Shown: positions 6,803-13,847 of the stretch, piece by piece
How positions within the stretch are numbered: position 1 is the stretch's first letter
Layout: each line of letters starts with the position of its first letter
From: Stramentimicrobium sp964433555
Lineage (GTDB): Bacteria > Atribacterota > Phoenicimicrobiia > Phoenicimicrobiales > Stramentimicrobiaceae
DNA: 27,842 bases
Direction: 5' to 3'
NCBI GenBank assembly: GCA_964433555.1
Contig: CAYSRG010000026.1
Location: forward strand, 1 to 27,842
Notes under the pieces: generated by a model
Databases searched by the model: none
What the model was told of the DNA's origin: nothing
The model's input: only the letters and a program-made list of their open reading frames with translations
Translations under genes and position numbers: made by a program

Positions 6803-8638
6803 TTAGGAATAGAATGTAAATGGTGAAATGAGTATCTGATTGTATTTTGCTTTTACTTTATTTAATCGCTCTATCTGCTGTTCGAGTTCCTTAACTAAAA
6901 GAACCGGAATATTTTTTTTAGTAAAAACTGCTTTCATCCTATCCATTTTTGCCAAGTATCTGTCAATTCTTAAGGAAAATTGATTAATATATTCCTCTTG
7001 TGAATATTCTTTATTTACTATGTGTTTAAAAATTTTGCTTAAATCTTCATATTTAGGAATAAATCCTACCGGCGTTTTGATGGCACAATATTCTTTATTT
7101 ACTCTTCCTTCAGCCCATAAAATCCACAAAAGATTATATACTTTAGGAGTTATAAAGTTACCTTGTTCATCTTTCAAAAAGTAATTGGTAGCAAATATCC
7201 TGGGGATTCTCTTTAAATTATTCTGAAAAGAGATATGATTCTCCAGATAAGTAGCAAAGGGAACAGAGATGAAATCGAGGTTGGCCATCGGATTGTGTTT
7301 TCTGATTCCCTGTTGACCCAGAGTAGCAGCAGTCGTTTCTGACTCCACGGTAGCACCGATAAAGACACCGTGTTCCCAGGCAAGTGATTCCACAATGGGT
7401 AGAGAGGTATCAGAATCTCTCCCTCCGTAAAGAAAAGCAGCAATGGGTACTCCCTCGGGATCTTCCGCCTCCGGATCAATATTATCCAGCTCAGACAGTC
7501 TTATGGTATAGCGGGCATTTTTATGAGAGGGATCAATGGTATTTCCCTCTTGGTCCTTTTTACCCTGATACCACCTGCCACTATAGTTAATCCCCTCTTC
7601 AGGAAGCTCCTTGCCCATCCCCAGCCAGTAGGGGATGCCATCTTTGATTAATACATTAGAGAAAATAATTTCTCTGGGAGTAGTTAATGCCCTATAGATT
7701 AAAGGGTCCTCTTCTTTGTTAACATCGGCAATGATACCAAAAATGCCTTTTTCCATATTCACTGCTTTTACCTCTCCAGCTACCTTCTTAAGGAAGGCAA
7801 TATCATCACCTATAATAGTCTGTCCCGGCAACATAGCGGTACTGGTCTTGCCACAGGCACTGGGGAAAGCCCCGGTAAAGTAAGTAGTTCTTCCCTTCTT
7901 GCCGTGAACACCCATAATAAACATATGTTCTGCCAGCCATCCCTCCTGCTGTGCCTTCTGGATAGCCAATCGGAAAGCTAGCTTCTTCAATCCAATGGAA
8001 TTGCCAGCATATTGATTATTAACGGAATAGACACGGTTTTCTTCTAAATCAATATAAATCCTTTTCTTGTCCATATCAATGCTGACATTGTCTTTTAGTC
8101 TTCCTGCCGAATGCAGAAAATAAAAGAATTGATTTGAACCATTTAAGGCTTTAAACCCTTCATAATTACTCCTATATAGCAAATCTTCACTATGAGCAAC
8201 ATAAGCTGAATCAGTAATTTGTAAAGCAGGAATAGAAAAGGAAGAGTTCGTGGGACCTAGAGAAAAGAAACGTATCAGCATTTCCTTACCCTTCATACTT
8301 CCTTGAAAATATATTCTAATTTCTTTCAGGCCCTCTTCTTTATCAATAGAATTGACATCAATACCCCAATCCACTTTATTGGATAAAAGATAGCGGGTAT
8401 TAGCCTTGTCTCTACCCTGATCATAATAACCATCAAAATGAACAGTGTGTCCGGGTAATGTTAGTTTTTCCTCTTCTTTATTCTTTAAGGCGAGCTCTTT
8501 AACATATTGAATTTCTTCTGGATCATCAGTTATGACAGTTACCTTATCCGGCTGACAGAGCTCTATTGTCTCATTAACACATTTGGTAACAAAGGGATTA
8601 TTTAGGACTTCTAACTTCTTTTTATAGGTTTGTCGCAC
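6803..8638 (-). CDS. pckG: Phosphoenolpyruvate carboxykinase (GTP type)
   Basis: A 611-residue cytosolic enzyme interconverting oxaloacetate and PEP with GTP (EC 4.1.1.32), feeding gluconeogenesis or, in some anaerobes, fixing CO2. The GTP-type P-loop is visible as FPSACGKT (258-265) with the reactive Cys262, followed by the metal-binding GDD (277-279). Length matches the GTP family (about 600-620) rather than the shorter ATP family. Two blocks differ from animal-type enzymes: GKTSTAM where GKTNLAM is usual, and GGRDSDTSLP where GGRRP is usual. From memory these resemble archaeal (Thermococcus-like) members. The start is GTG at 8638 with AAGGAG nine bases upstream. It lies downstream of uraA with a 166-base gap and probably has its own promoter. 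Family call is secure; subtype is inference. Confidence 0.93.
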   Translation of the reverse strand: MRQTYKKKLEVLNNPFVTKCVNETIELCQPDKVTVITDDPEEIQYVKELALKNKEEEKLTLPGHTVHFDGYYDQGRDKANTRYLLSNKVDWGIDVNSIDKEEGLKEIRIYFQGSMKGKEMLIRFFSLGPTNSSFSIPALQITDSAYVAHSEDLLYRSNYEGFKALNGSNQFFYFLHSAGRLKDNVSIDMDKKRIYIDLEENRVYSVNNQYAGNSIGLKKLAFRLAIQKAQQEGWLAEHMFIMGVHGKKGRTTYFTGAFPSACGKTSTAMLPGQTIIGDDIAFLKKVAGEVKAVNMEKGIFGIIADVNKEEDPLIYRALTTPREIIFSNVLIKDGIPYWLGMGKELPEEGINYSGRWYQGKKDQEGNTIDPSHKNARYTIRLSELDNIDPEAEDPEGVPIAAFLYGGRDSDTSLPIVESLAWEHGVFIGATVESETTAATLGQQGIRKHNPMANLDFISVPFATYLENHISFQNNLKRIPRIFATNYFLKDEQGNFITPKVYNLLWILWAEGRVNKEYCAIKTPVGFIPKYEDLSKIFKHIVNKEYSQEEYINQFSLRIDRYLAKMDRMKAVFTKKNIPVLLVKELEQQIERLNKVKAKYNQILISPFTFYS

Positions 8639-8699
8639 TATTATGGCTCCTTTCTTGCTACAAAAAGTTTAAATAATTTATATACTTTTAAATAAAATA

Positions 8700-8769
8700 T
8701 TGGGTGACTCTCGTCCTTATTGTTTAGTATAAAATAGAATTATGGTTTCAGTACATTTGATTCACCCAA
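8700..8769. repeat. Inverted repeat between uraA and pckG
   Basis: TTGGGTGA at 8700-8707 and TCACCCAA at 8762-8769 are exact reverse complements separated by 54 bases, filling most of the 166-base gap. On the minus strand the second arm is followed by AATATTTTATTT. It could be a long-loop terminator of uraA, a leader structure of pckG or an operator pair. A TATACT that could serve as a -10 for pckG lies between the arms, without a good -35. Confidence 0.3.
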
Positions 8770-8804
8770 GATAATCTCAATATTTATAAAAAAGATTTAA
8801 TTAA

Positions 8805-10022
8805 TTATTCTGGCATCACCTTATTTAATATTATACCTACCAGGGCACCTAAGGCCATTCCCTCTACTGTAATCTGTCCATTAGCTAGGGAAATGGGAAT
8901 GGATACACCACCGAGAGAGATAACCAGAATGGTTGCTGCAATAATCAAATTTCTTGGTTTTTCAAAATTAACTCTATTTTCCACCACTGTTCTTACTCCT
9001 ACTGCTGCAATCATACCGAAGAGAATAATGGAAATGCCACCAATGAGAGAGCCAGGAATCGTAGCAATAAGAGCTCCTAATTTAGGAATTAATCCAATCA
9101 GAATGGCAAATAAGGCAGCGATACGCATAACAACAGGATTATAAACTTTAGTCAGAGCTAATACACCAGTATTCTCAGAATAAGTGGTATTAGCGGGTCC
9201 TCCGAATAGAGCCGCTATAGAAGTAGCCAGACCATCTCCTAATAAGGTACGATTTAAACCTGGATTTTTGACTAAATCCTTTTCCACCGTTGCACTGATT
9301 GCCAGAACATCTCCGATATGTTCAATAACAGTCACAATGGCAACTGGTGCCACTATGATAATAGCATTCCAATTAAAGCGTGCCATGGTAAATTGGGGAA
9401 ATCCTAACCATTTTGCCTCTACCACTGGTGTAAAATCAATTAATCCCATTAAGATTGCAACCAAGTATCCTAATACAATACCCATTAAAACAGGTAAAAC
9501 TTTTAAGAAACCGCGAGCGAAGGAAGTAGTTATAATAACTATGGCAAAACCAATTAAAGCTAACCACCAATTCTCACTGGCCATACTTATTGCAGTTGGG
9601 GCTAATTTTAGACCTATAACCATAATCACCGGTCCGGTAACGACCGGAGGGAAAAAAGAAATTATCTTTTCTGATCCAAAATAACTAACTAAAAAAGAAA
9701 TAATCAGATATATTAAACCAGCTGCTACTATTCCACCTAAGGCGTATGGTATACCAAATTTTTCAGCTACCAGAGTAATAGGGGTAATAAAAGCAAAAGA
9801 AGAGCCCAGAAATGCCGGCACTTTATTTTTAGTTACCAGATGAAAAATTAAAGTACCAATTCCAGCCATAAAAAGAGCTACCGAGACATCGAGACCGGTA
9901 ATAATGGGAACCAGAATTGTAGCACTAAACATGGTAAAGCCATGCTGCAAACCTAGAACAATGGTTTGTGTTAATCCTTTTTCAGTATAATCAATAATTT
10001 CCTGTTGATTATTTAAATTCAT
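8805..10022 (-). CDS. uraA: Uracil permease (NCS2 family)
   Basis: A 405-residue inner-membrane proton-coupled nucleobase transporter. NCS2/UraA landmarks: GLQHGFTMFSATILVPIITG near residues 24-43 (the QH pair), the VTVIEHIGDVLAI block with a substrate-contacting glutamate, and the GGPANTTYSEN block with the second one; the Asn-Thr-Thr-Tyr form matches uracil rather than xanthine/urate members. Predicted 12-14 membrane segments and length are typical. The ATG is preceded by AGGAGG. The gene follows a long leader with two PyrR-type attenuators, which strongly supports a pyrimidine role and control by UMP/UTP through PyrR. PyrR itself is not in the window. Confidence 0.93.
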   Translation of the reverse strand: MNLNNQQEIIDYTEKGLTQTIVLGLQHGFTMFSATILVPIITGLDVSVALFMAGIGTLIFHLVTKNKVPAFLGSSFAFITPITLVAEKFGIPYALGGIVAAGLIYLIISFLVSYFGSEKIISFFPPVVTGPVIMVIGLKLAPTAISMASENWWLALIGFAIVIITTSFARGFLKVLPVLMGIVLGYLVAILMGLIDFTPVVEAKWLGFPQFTMARFNWNAIIIVAPVAIVTVIEHIGDVLAISATVEKDLVKNPGLNRTLLGDGLATSIAALFGGPANTTYSENTGVLALTKVYNPVVMRIAALFAILIGLIPKLGALIATIPGSLIGGISIILFGMIAAVGVRTVVENRVNFEKPRNLIIAATILVISLGGVSIPISLANGQITVEGMALGALVGIILNKVMPE

Positions 10023-10118
10023 TTCTTCCTCCTTCTATTGTTATAATGTTTTATATTTCATTTTCATTCTGCTGACTTACTTTGAAAAATTCACTAAGTT
10101 TCTCTATAAAATTAGTAA

Positions 10119-10148
10119 CCCCCTTTCTCAGTAGAAACCGATAAGGGG
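10119..10148 (-). terminator. Second attenuator terminator in the uraA leader
   Basis: A hairpin with a CCCC/GGGG core (10120-10123 and 10145-10148) lies 96 bases before the uraA start; the following sequence, GTTACTAATTTTAT, has only a modest U-run. The 5' arm includes CCTTATCGG, which can instead pair with CTGATAAGG of the PyrR-type site just upstream, giving a mutually exclusive antiterminator. Confidence 0.65.
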
Positions 10149-10163
10149 ATTTTAGGAGATTAT

Positions 10164-10199
10164 TTCCTTATCAGTCTCACTGAACTGATCTTAAAGGAA
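10164..10199 (-). promoter_or_regulatory. PyrR-binding loop 2 (uraA leader)
   Basis: In RNA terms: lower stem UUCCUU/AAGGAA (10194-10199 with 10164-10169), a four-base purine-rich bulge UAAG on the 5' side (10190-10193), an upper stem of seven pairs (10183-10189 with 10170-10176) and the hexaloop CAGUGA (10177-10182). The C-N-G-N-G-A loop, side bulge and paired stems match the known PyrR anti-antiterminator. Its 3' strand overlaps the sequence that forms the antiterminator, as expected for UMP-dependent attenuation. Confidence 0.85.
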
Positions 10200-10226
10200 T
10201 ATAGTATTAATGTTAATAATATAAAT

Positions 10227-10263
10227 AAAACCTCTCATCCTGTAAATAAGGAAAAGAGGTTTT
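10227..10263 (-). terminator. First attenuator terminator in the uraA leader
   Basis: AAAACCTCT (from 10263 down to 10255) pairs with AGAGGTTTT (10235 down to 10227), extended by CC/GG inside the loop, and is followed by a U-rich tract TTTTATTTATAT. It is a good intrinsic terminator lying directly after PyrR-type loop 1 and before loop 2. Confidence 0.8.
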
Positions 10264-10278
10264 TAATCAAGATGATCT

Positions 10279-10309
10279 CCTTTTTAGTTTCTCTGAACTA
10301 ATTTAAAGG
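10279..10309 (-). promoter_or_regulatory. PyrR-binding loop 1 (uraA leader)
   Basis: Lower stem CCUUU/AAAGG (10305-10309 with 10279-10283), a three-base AAA bulge (10302-10304), a perfect six-pair upper stem UUAGUU/AACUAA (10296-10301 with 10284-10289) and the hexaloop CAGAGA (10290-10295), again C-N-G-N-G-A. It has the same architecture as loop 2, which makes chance very unlikely. It sits just after the predicted transcription start. Confidence 0.85.
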
Positions 10310-10325
10310 TTTTTTTACTTTGTTA

Positions 10326-10354
10326 AGCATATAATAAATTTAATGAGAAATCAA
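10326..10354 (-). promoter_or_regulatory. Promoter of the uraA transcript
   Basis: -35 TTGATT (10349-10354) and -10 TATGCT (10326-10331) with a 17-base spacer, about 100 bases after the murI stop. Transcription would start near 10319, immediately before PyrR-type loop 1, which is the correct placement for a pyr-type attenuation leader. Confidence 0.65.
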
Positions 10355-10455
10355 GATAGTTAATAAATGAATTTATTGAAATTCCCAAGAATTGCTGTTT
10401 TAAGATGAGATTATTTTATTACTATGATGAATAAATAATAGAGGAAAAATTTATA

Positions 10456-11268
10456 CTAAAAATTTGGGGCTTTTTGAAATTTACCAACTTTATATTCTAA
10501 TAGTGTTTGGGCAATACGGGCAAACAAATCCGGATCACCACTAATAAAAAAAATATCCTCTTTATCATTGCCAACATTTTTATTTAAATGATATTTACCA
10601 AGCCAGTCTTTAGCTTCTTTGACTGTAGCTTCCGAGGGATCAACCAGAACTATTTTCCTCACCAGTTTTTGGTCAAGGTATTTTTTTAAAAAAGGGTAGT
10701 GGGTGCATCCCCAGATTAGGGTATCAATATCATTCTCTATTAATGGTTGTATACACTCTGTTAATAAAACTTTTATTTTGCCCTCATTCCTTAAAGACTG
10801 CTCTTCCATCTCTCTAATAATCTGATTACTACAGGCATTGCTAAAGGTAATAATGGAGGGATCTATATCTTTAATCGTTTTTTCATAGCTTTGATTGCGG
10901 ATGGTTACTTCTGTTCCGATAATTCCGATTCTCTTATTCCTGGTTTTATTTACTGCTTCATGTGCACCGGGTTGAATCACGCCGAAAATAGTCAGATTAT
11001 ATTTCTCTTTGACTTTTTCCAATGCCACTGCAGTAGCGGTGTTACAGGCAATTATTATTAGTTTGACTCCTTTTTGCAATAAAAAGTCAATAATGGAGAT
11101 AACATAAGTAAGAATCTGAATATCAGTCTTCTCCCCATATGGAGCATGAGCAGTATCTCCAAAATAGATAACCCGTTCTTGAGGCAGCTGTTTCTTTACT
11201 TCTCTAAATACGCTTAATCCACCTAAACCAGAATCTAATAAACCTATCGCTTTTTCTTCTTCCTTCAT
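10456..11268 (-). CDS. murI: Glutamate racemase
   Basis: A 270-residue cytosolic racemase making D-glutamate for peptidoglycan (EC 5.1.1.3). The two-base catalytic pair is present, Cys75 in ACNTATA and Cys188 in WGCTHYPF. The opening GLLDSGLGGLSV with Asp12, and the YFGDTAHAPYGEK block (35-47), are family signatures. Length is normal. The ATG at 11268 has only a weak ribosome site. It is 100 bases downstream of the restriction endonuclease gene and probably has its own promoter. The presence of murI implies a peptidoglycan wall. Confidence 0.95.
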   Translation of the reverse strand: MKEEEKAIGLLDSGLGGLSVFREVKKQLPQERVIYFGDTAHAPYGEKTDIQILTYVISIIDFLLQKGVKLIIIACNTATAVALEKVKEKYNLTIFGVIQPGAHEAVNKTRNKRIGIIGTEVTIRNQSYEKTIKDIDPSIITFSNACSNQIIREMEEQSLRNEGKIKVLLTECIQPLIENDIDTLIWGCTHYPFLKKYLDQKLVRKIVLVDPSEATVKEAKDWLGKYHLNKNVGNDKEDIFFISGDPDLFARIAQTLLEYKVGKFQKAPNF

Positions 11269-11298
11269 CTCTAAATAATCTCAAAACATTAATGTATT

Positions 11299-11327
11299 AT
11301 TTTACAAAAATTTTCATTACTCAGTAA
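11299..11327 (-). promoter_or_regulatory. Possible promoter of murI
   Basis: -35 TTACTG (11322-11327) and -10 TAAAAT (11299-11304) separated by 17 bases, about 30 bases before the murI start. Reasonable match in AT-rich sequence; unconfirmed. Confidence 0.4.
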
Positions 11328-11368
11328 CATGGAATTAAAATAATTGTTTTTTTGTTTGATAATTATTG

Positions 11369-12001
11369 TTATGTTTTTTCCAATCTTTCCATTTCTATTC
11401 TTATTTCTTCAATCACTTCGGTGTTATAAATGATTTTTCGATCATTCTCTTTTACCGAAATTACATAAAAGACTTTTCCTCCATATTTAGCAGTAAATTT
11501 TTTATGCGTGTCCTCTTGATGCTTTCTCTCATTTATAATTTGAGTAATAAATGAATAGCTTCCCGGTTTAATTTGTAAACCAATGTATTTATCCTTAATT
11601 TTAATGAAAAAATCTACATTGAATAATCTATCCCATTCATCTGATGCCGGTTCTATTTTAACCCCCAACATGCCTTGGAGTTGCTCATAGACTGTTTTCT
11701 TTTCAGTCATATAACCATCAAAGGTTCTATTAATTACAAGATTAATTACATAGTTTATACAATCTTCTTCAGTTACTTCATCAATTTCAGCCCTTAAGAC
11801 TTCAGTCACTTTAATGTATAATTTTTTACCAGTTTCAATTAAATGTTCTTTTGGATAAACATTTTTAAAATAATATTTCTCCCAATCACTTACTGTTTTA
11901 GGAGAGCATCTTCTTATTTCGTCAGAAACAGCACCAACTACCTTTTTCTTCTGAAGTCCCCAGCGGTTTATAGCACTATTTAAAATCCATTCTTTAGCCA
12001 T
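11369..12001 (-). CDS. Type II restriction endonuclease, MjaI-like
   Basis: A 210-residue protein beginning MAKEWILNSAINRWGL and resembling, from memory, the MjaI family (Pfam RE_MjaI), whose members cut CTAG. A PD-(D/E)xK-type active site is recognisable: Asp130 in NVDFFIKI, then Gln143 and Lys145 in YIGLQIK, an acidic residue and a Q-x-K in place of E-x-K. The start overlaps the end of the methyltransferase gene by eight bases, so translation is coupled and the endonuclease is made after the protecting enzyme. Base composition is AT-rich like its partner, which fits mobile restriction-modification genes. The endonuclease call rests on family likeness plus the adjacent methyltransferase; the CTAG specificity is less certain. 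Confidence 0.78.
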   Translation of the reverse strand: MAKEWILNSAINRWGLQKKKVVGAVSDEIRRCSPKTVSDWEKYYFKNVYPKEHLIETGKKLYIKVTEVLRAEIDEVTEEDCINYVINLVINRTFDGYMTEKKTVYEQLQGMLGVKIEPASDEWDRLFNVDFFIKIKDKYIGLQIKPGSYSFITQIINERKHQEDTHKKFTAKYGGKVFYVISVKENDRKIIYNTEVIEEIRIEMERLEKT

Positions 12002-13289
12002 GAATATCTTTCTTTAATCCTATAAATTTATTTTTATAAATATAATCTAATTTGGTATCAACTTCTACAAATCCACTTTTTATTAAATGAGCATTAACAA
12101 ATGTTTTATTTTTTAGATAGATATATACTAATAAATTACCCTTATTATCATATTTGATATTATCATATTTTAAGAATAACTTTTGGTTTTTTAGTCTAGA
12201 TTTTAAAAAAGTTATTGCTTTATCAATATTGTTTTTATTAGATTTAATTCCAATTAACCTTACCTTTATATTATTATTTAAAATTAATTCTTCTGGACTA
12301 ATAACATCTTTTATTGAGAAAGATTCTTGCCTTACTGGTTTTGAAGAATCGATTTTAGAACCAAATTTTAGTTTCCTTGGATCTATCTTTTTATCAAACT
12401 TTATAGGATCTTTAAACTGATAAGATAGCTTTTTGATTTCTAAATCCCAATTTACTCTTAATGATTTTTGTTTAACAACTTCAAATACCGCCGTTTGGAA
12501 AAGTTCTTTTCTCTTCATTCCTACCTTATCTTGAATAATAGATAAAAATTTCTCATTTATTTCATAACCAATTGAATTTCTATTTAGATTCTTAGCAGCT
12601 AAAACTGTTGTTCCACTTCCCAAGAATGGATCTAAAACAGTATCTCCAGTAAAACTAAACATTTTAATAAGCCTCTTTGGTAATTCCTCAGGAAACATTG
12701 CCAAATGTCCTGTTTGCTTTTCTCCATTAAAATTCCAATGACCTGAAAAATATTCATTCCATTCTTCTTTGGAGAGCTTTGATTTTTCTTTTATTTCTTT
12801 TGAAACCTTTGGTGGGGTACCGCTCTTTTTAAAAATCAATATAAACTCATAATCAATCTTTATAATTCCATTTCTTGGATAGGGGAAGCTACCCATTACT
12901 GTTGCTCCTCCAGTAGTATTCATAGTTGTTGGTTTTTGCCAAATAATTGCACCCATATAATCAAATCCTATACTTTCACAATATTTAATAATCTCCGTTC
13001 TAATAGGAATGATTTTGTATCTTCCATAATAAACTGAACGAGCAAATTGATCGCCAATATTGACACATAATCTACAACCATCATGTAACAACCTATAACA
13101 TTTAGTCCATACTAAATTTAAATTATTAATATAATCCTCATAAGAATCATTAAAACCAATCTGATTCTCTATTCCATAATCCTTTAATTGCCAATATGGT
13201 GGAGAGGTAATAATAAGATGAATAGATTTATCTGGAATTTCTTCCATCTTACGGGAATCGCCTATAATTATTTTATGTTTTGTAACCAT
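11994..13289 (-). CDS. DNA methyltransferase (likely N4-cytosine) with C-terminal SNase-like domain
   Basis: A 431-residue protein counted from the ATG at 13289. The N-terminal part is a beta-class DNA methyltransferase: the catalytic TSPPYW motif lies at about residues 28-33 and the AdoMet motif DPFLGSGTT at about 220-228. Ser-Pro-Pro-Tyr is typical of N4-cytosine enzymes. After a linker (about 256-323), residues 324-429 look like a staphylococcal-nuclease fold: KVRLIGI, then KAITFLKSRL, then GNLLVYIYL and FVNAHLIKSGFVEV align with SNase beta strands and helices. The SNase Arg35 position is kept (Arg344), but Asp40 and Glu43 are Lys (349, 352) and Arg87 is Asn (385), so nuclease activity is unlikely. 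A TTG start at 13301 is also possible. It pairs with the overlapping endonuclease gene as a type II system. Confidence 0.87.
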   Translation of the reverse strand: MVTKHKIIIGDSRKMEEIPDKSIHLIITSPPYWQLKDYGIENQIGFNDSYEDYINNLNLVWTKCYRLLHDGCRLCVNIGDQFARSVYYGRYKIIPIRTEIIKYCESIGFDYMGAIIWQKPTTMNTTGGATVMGSFPYPRNGIIKIDYEFILIFKKSGTPPKVSKEIKEKSKLSKEEWNEYFSGHWNFNGEKQTGHLAMFPEELPKRLIKMFSFTGDTVLDPFLGSGTTVLAAKNLNRNSIGYEINEKFLSIIQDKVGMKRKELFQTAVFEVVKQKSLRVNWDLEIKKLSYQFKDPIKFDKKIDPRKLKFGSKIDSSKPVRQESFSIKDVISPEELILNNNIKVRLIGIKSNKNNIDKAITFLKSRLKNQKLFLKYDNIKYDNKGNLLVYIYLKNKTFVNAHLIKSGFVEVDTKLDYIYKNKFIGLKKDIHG

Positions 13290-13292
13290 AAT

Positions 13293-13322
13293 ATTATACA
13301 ATTACCTACTTAACGTTATCAA
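13293..13322 (-). promoter_or_regulatory. Possible promoter overlapping the methyltransferase start
   Basis: -35 TTGATA (13317-13322) and -10 TATAAT (13293-13298) with an 18-base spacer. The -10 ends only three bases before the ATG at 13289, so transcription would start at or just inside the start codon. That would make the message leaderless, or the site may not be used. A further promoter upstream is equally possible. Confidence 0.3.
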
Positions 13323-13642
13323 TAAGATTTATATACGCTACACAGATTAACATAATAATTTTTAAATTTTTCCTAAGATATTATAGGGAAATCCTTATCC
13401 TTGAAAGTTTCTATAATTAAGATAAAATTCAATATTTATTAATCCCTTATATATCTTATTCATAAAGTTTGATAAATTTTCCTTAAAAAATTATTTCCTT
13501 TGAAATCTTCAGGAAACACTTCCCTTGATTATCCGGTTGTTGATATTTTTTATAATAAATCCCAATTGTATCTAAGATACAATAATTATTGATTTAAAAA
13601 TAGTTTATACTTAAAGCCTAACTTAACATATATTTTAATGAT
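13323..13642. other. AT-rich spacer between tRNA-Ser and the R-M genes
   Basis: No gene seen. It contains a 19-base palindrome (13565-13583, listed separately) and otherwise only low-complexity AT-rich sequence. It separates the serine module terminator from the restriction-modification pair. Confidence 0.5.
13565..13583. promoter_or_regulatory. 19-base palindrome, operator-like
   Basis: ATTGTATCT-A-AGATACAAT is a perfect palindrome with nine-base arms around one central base. A one-base centre cannot form an RNA hairpin at full length, so a protein-binding site is more likely. It lies 276 bases upstream of the methyltransferase start and 138 bases after the tRNA end. No regulator gene is adjacent. 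Confidence 0.35.
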
Positions 13643-13680
13643 TTATAGCATCAGGATTTTTGGAAATTCTGATGCTATAA
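13643..13680 (-). terminator. Probable terminator of the serS-tRNA-Ser transcript
   Basis: Perfect 12-base stem, TTATAGCATCAG (13643-13654) and CTGATGCTATAA (13669-13680), with a 14-base loop, 41 bases after the tRNA 3' end. The following minus-strand sequence is AT-rich (ATCATTAAAATAT) but lacks a clean U-run. Confidence 0.55.
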
Positions 13681-13720
13681 CGATACCGATTCAATTTTAA
13701 CAAAATTAATAAAGGAAAAA

Positions 13721-13806
13721 TGGCGGAGGGACTGGGACTCGAACCCAGACAGCTTACGCCTACACCGGTTTTCAAGACCGGCTCCTTGCCATTCGGACAT
13801 CCCTCC
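13721..13806 (-). tRNA. tRNA-Ser(UGA)
   Basis: An 86-base tRNA with encoded CCA. The acceptor stem pairs GGAGGGA with TCCCTCC, followed by discriminator G and CCA. The anticodon arm is CCGGT-CTTGAAA-ACCGG, giving anticodon TGA (reads UCA and related serine codons). A long variable arm (with GGC/GC pairing around GTAA) identifies a class II tRNA as expected for serine. The T arm contains GGTTCGAGTCC. It lies 42 bases after the serS stop on the same strand and may be cotranscribed with it. Confidence 0.96.
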
Positions 13807-13847
13807 GCACAGAGCATCAAAAGGTAGATAAGCAATAAATTTTTACC

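Noticed and set aside
8893..9684. Two plus-strand frames opposite uraA
   Set aside because: They are shadow frames of a membrane protein gene: proline/isoleucine/methionine-rich products, no ribosome sites and no family likeness.
13721..13806. Pairing of the T-box specifier with the adjacent tRNA-Ser(UGA)
   Set aside because: The specifier reads UCC, which needs anticodon GGA; the neighbouring tRNA has UGA. The adjacent tRNA is therefore probably not the T-box ligand.
13635..13835. A minus-strand frame of 66 codons
   Set aside because: It lies across the tRNA-Ser gene and its terminator, so it is a chance frame.
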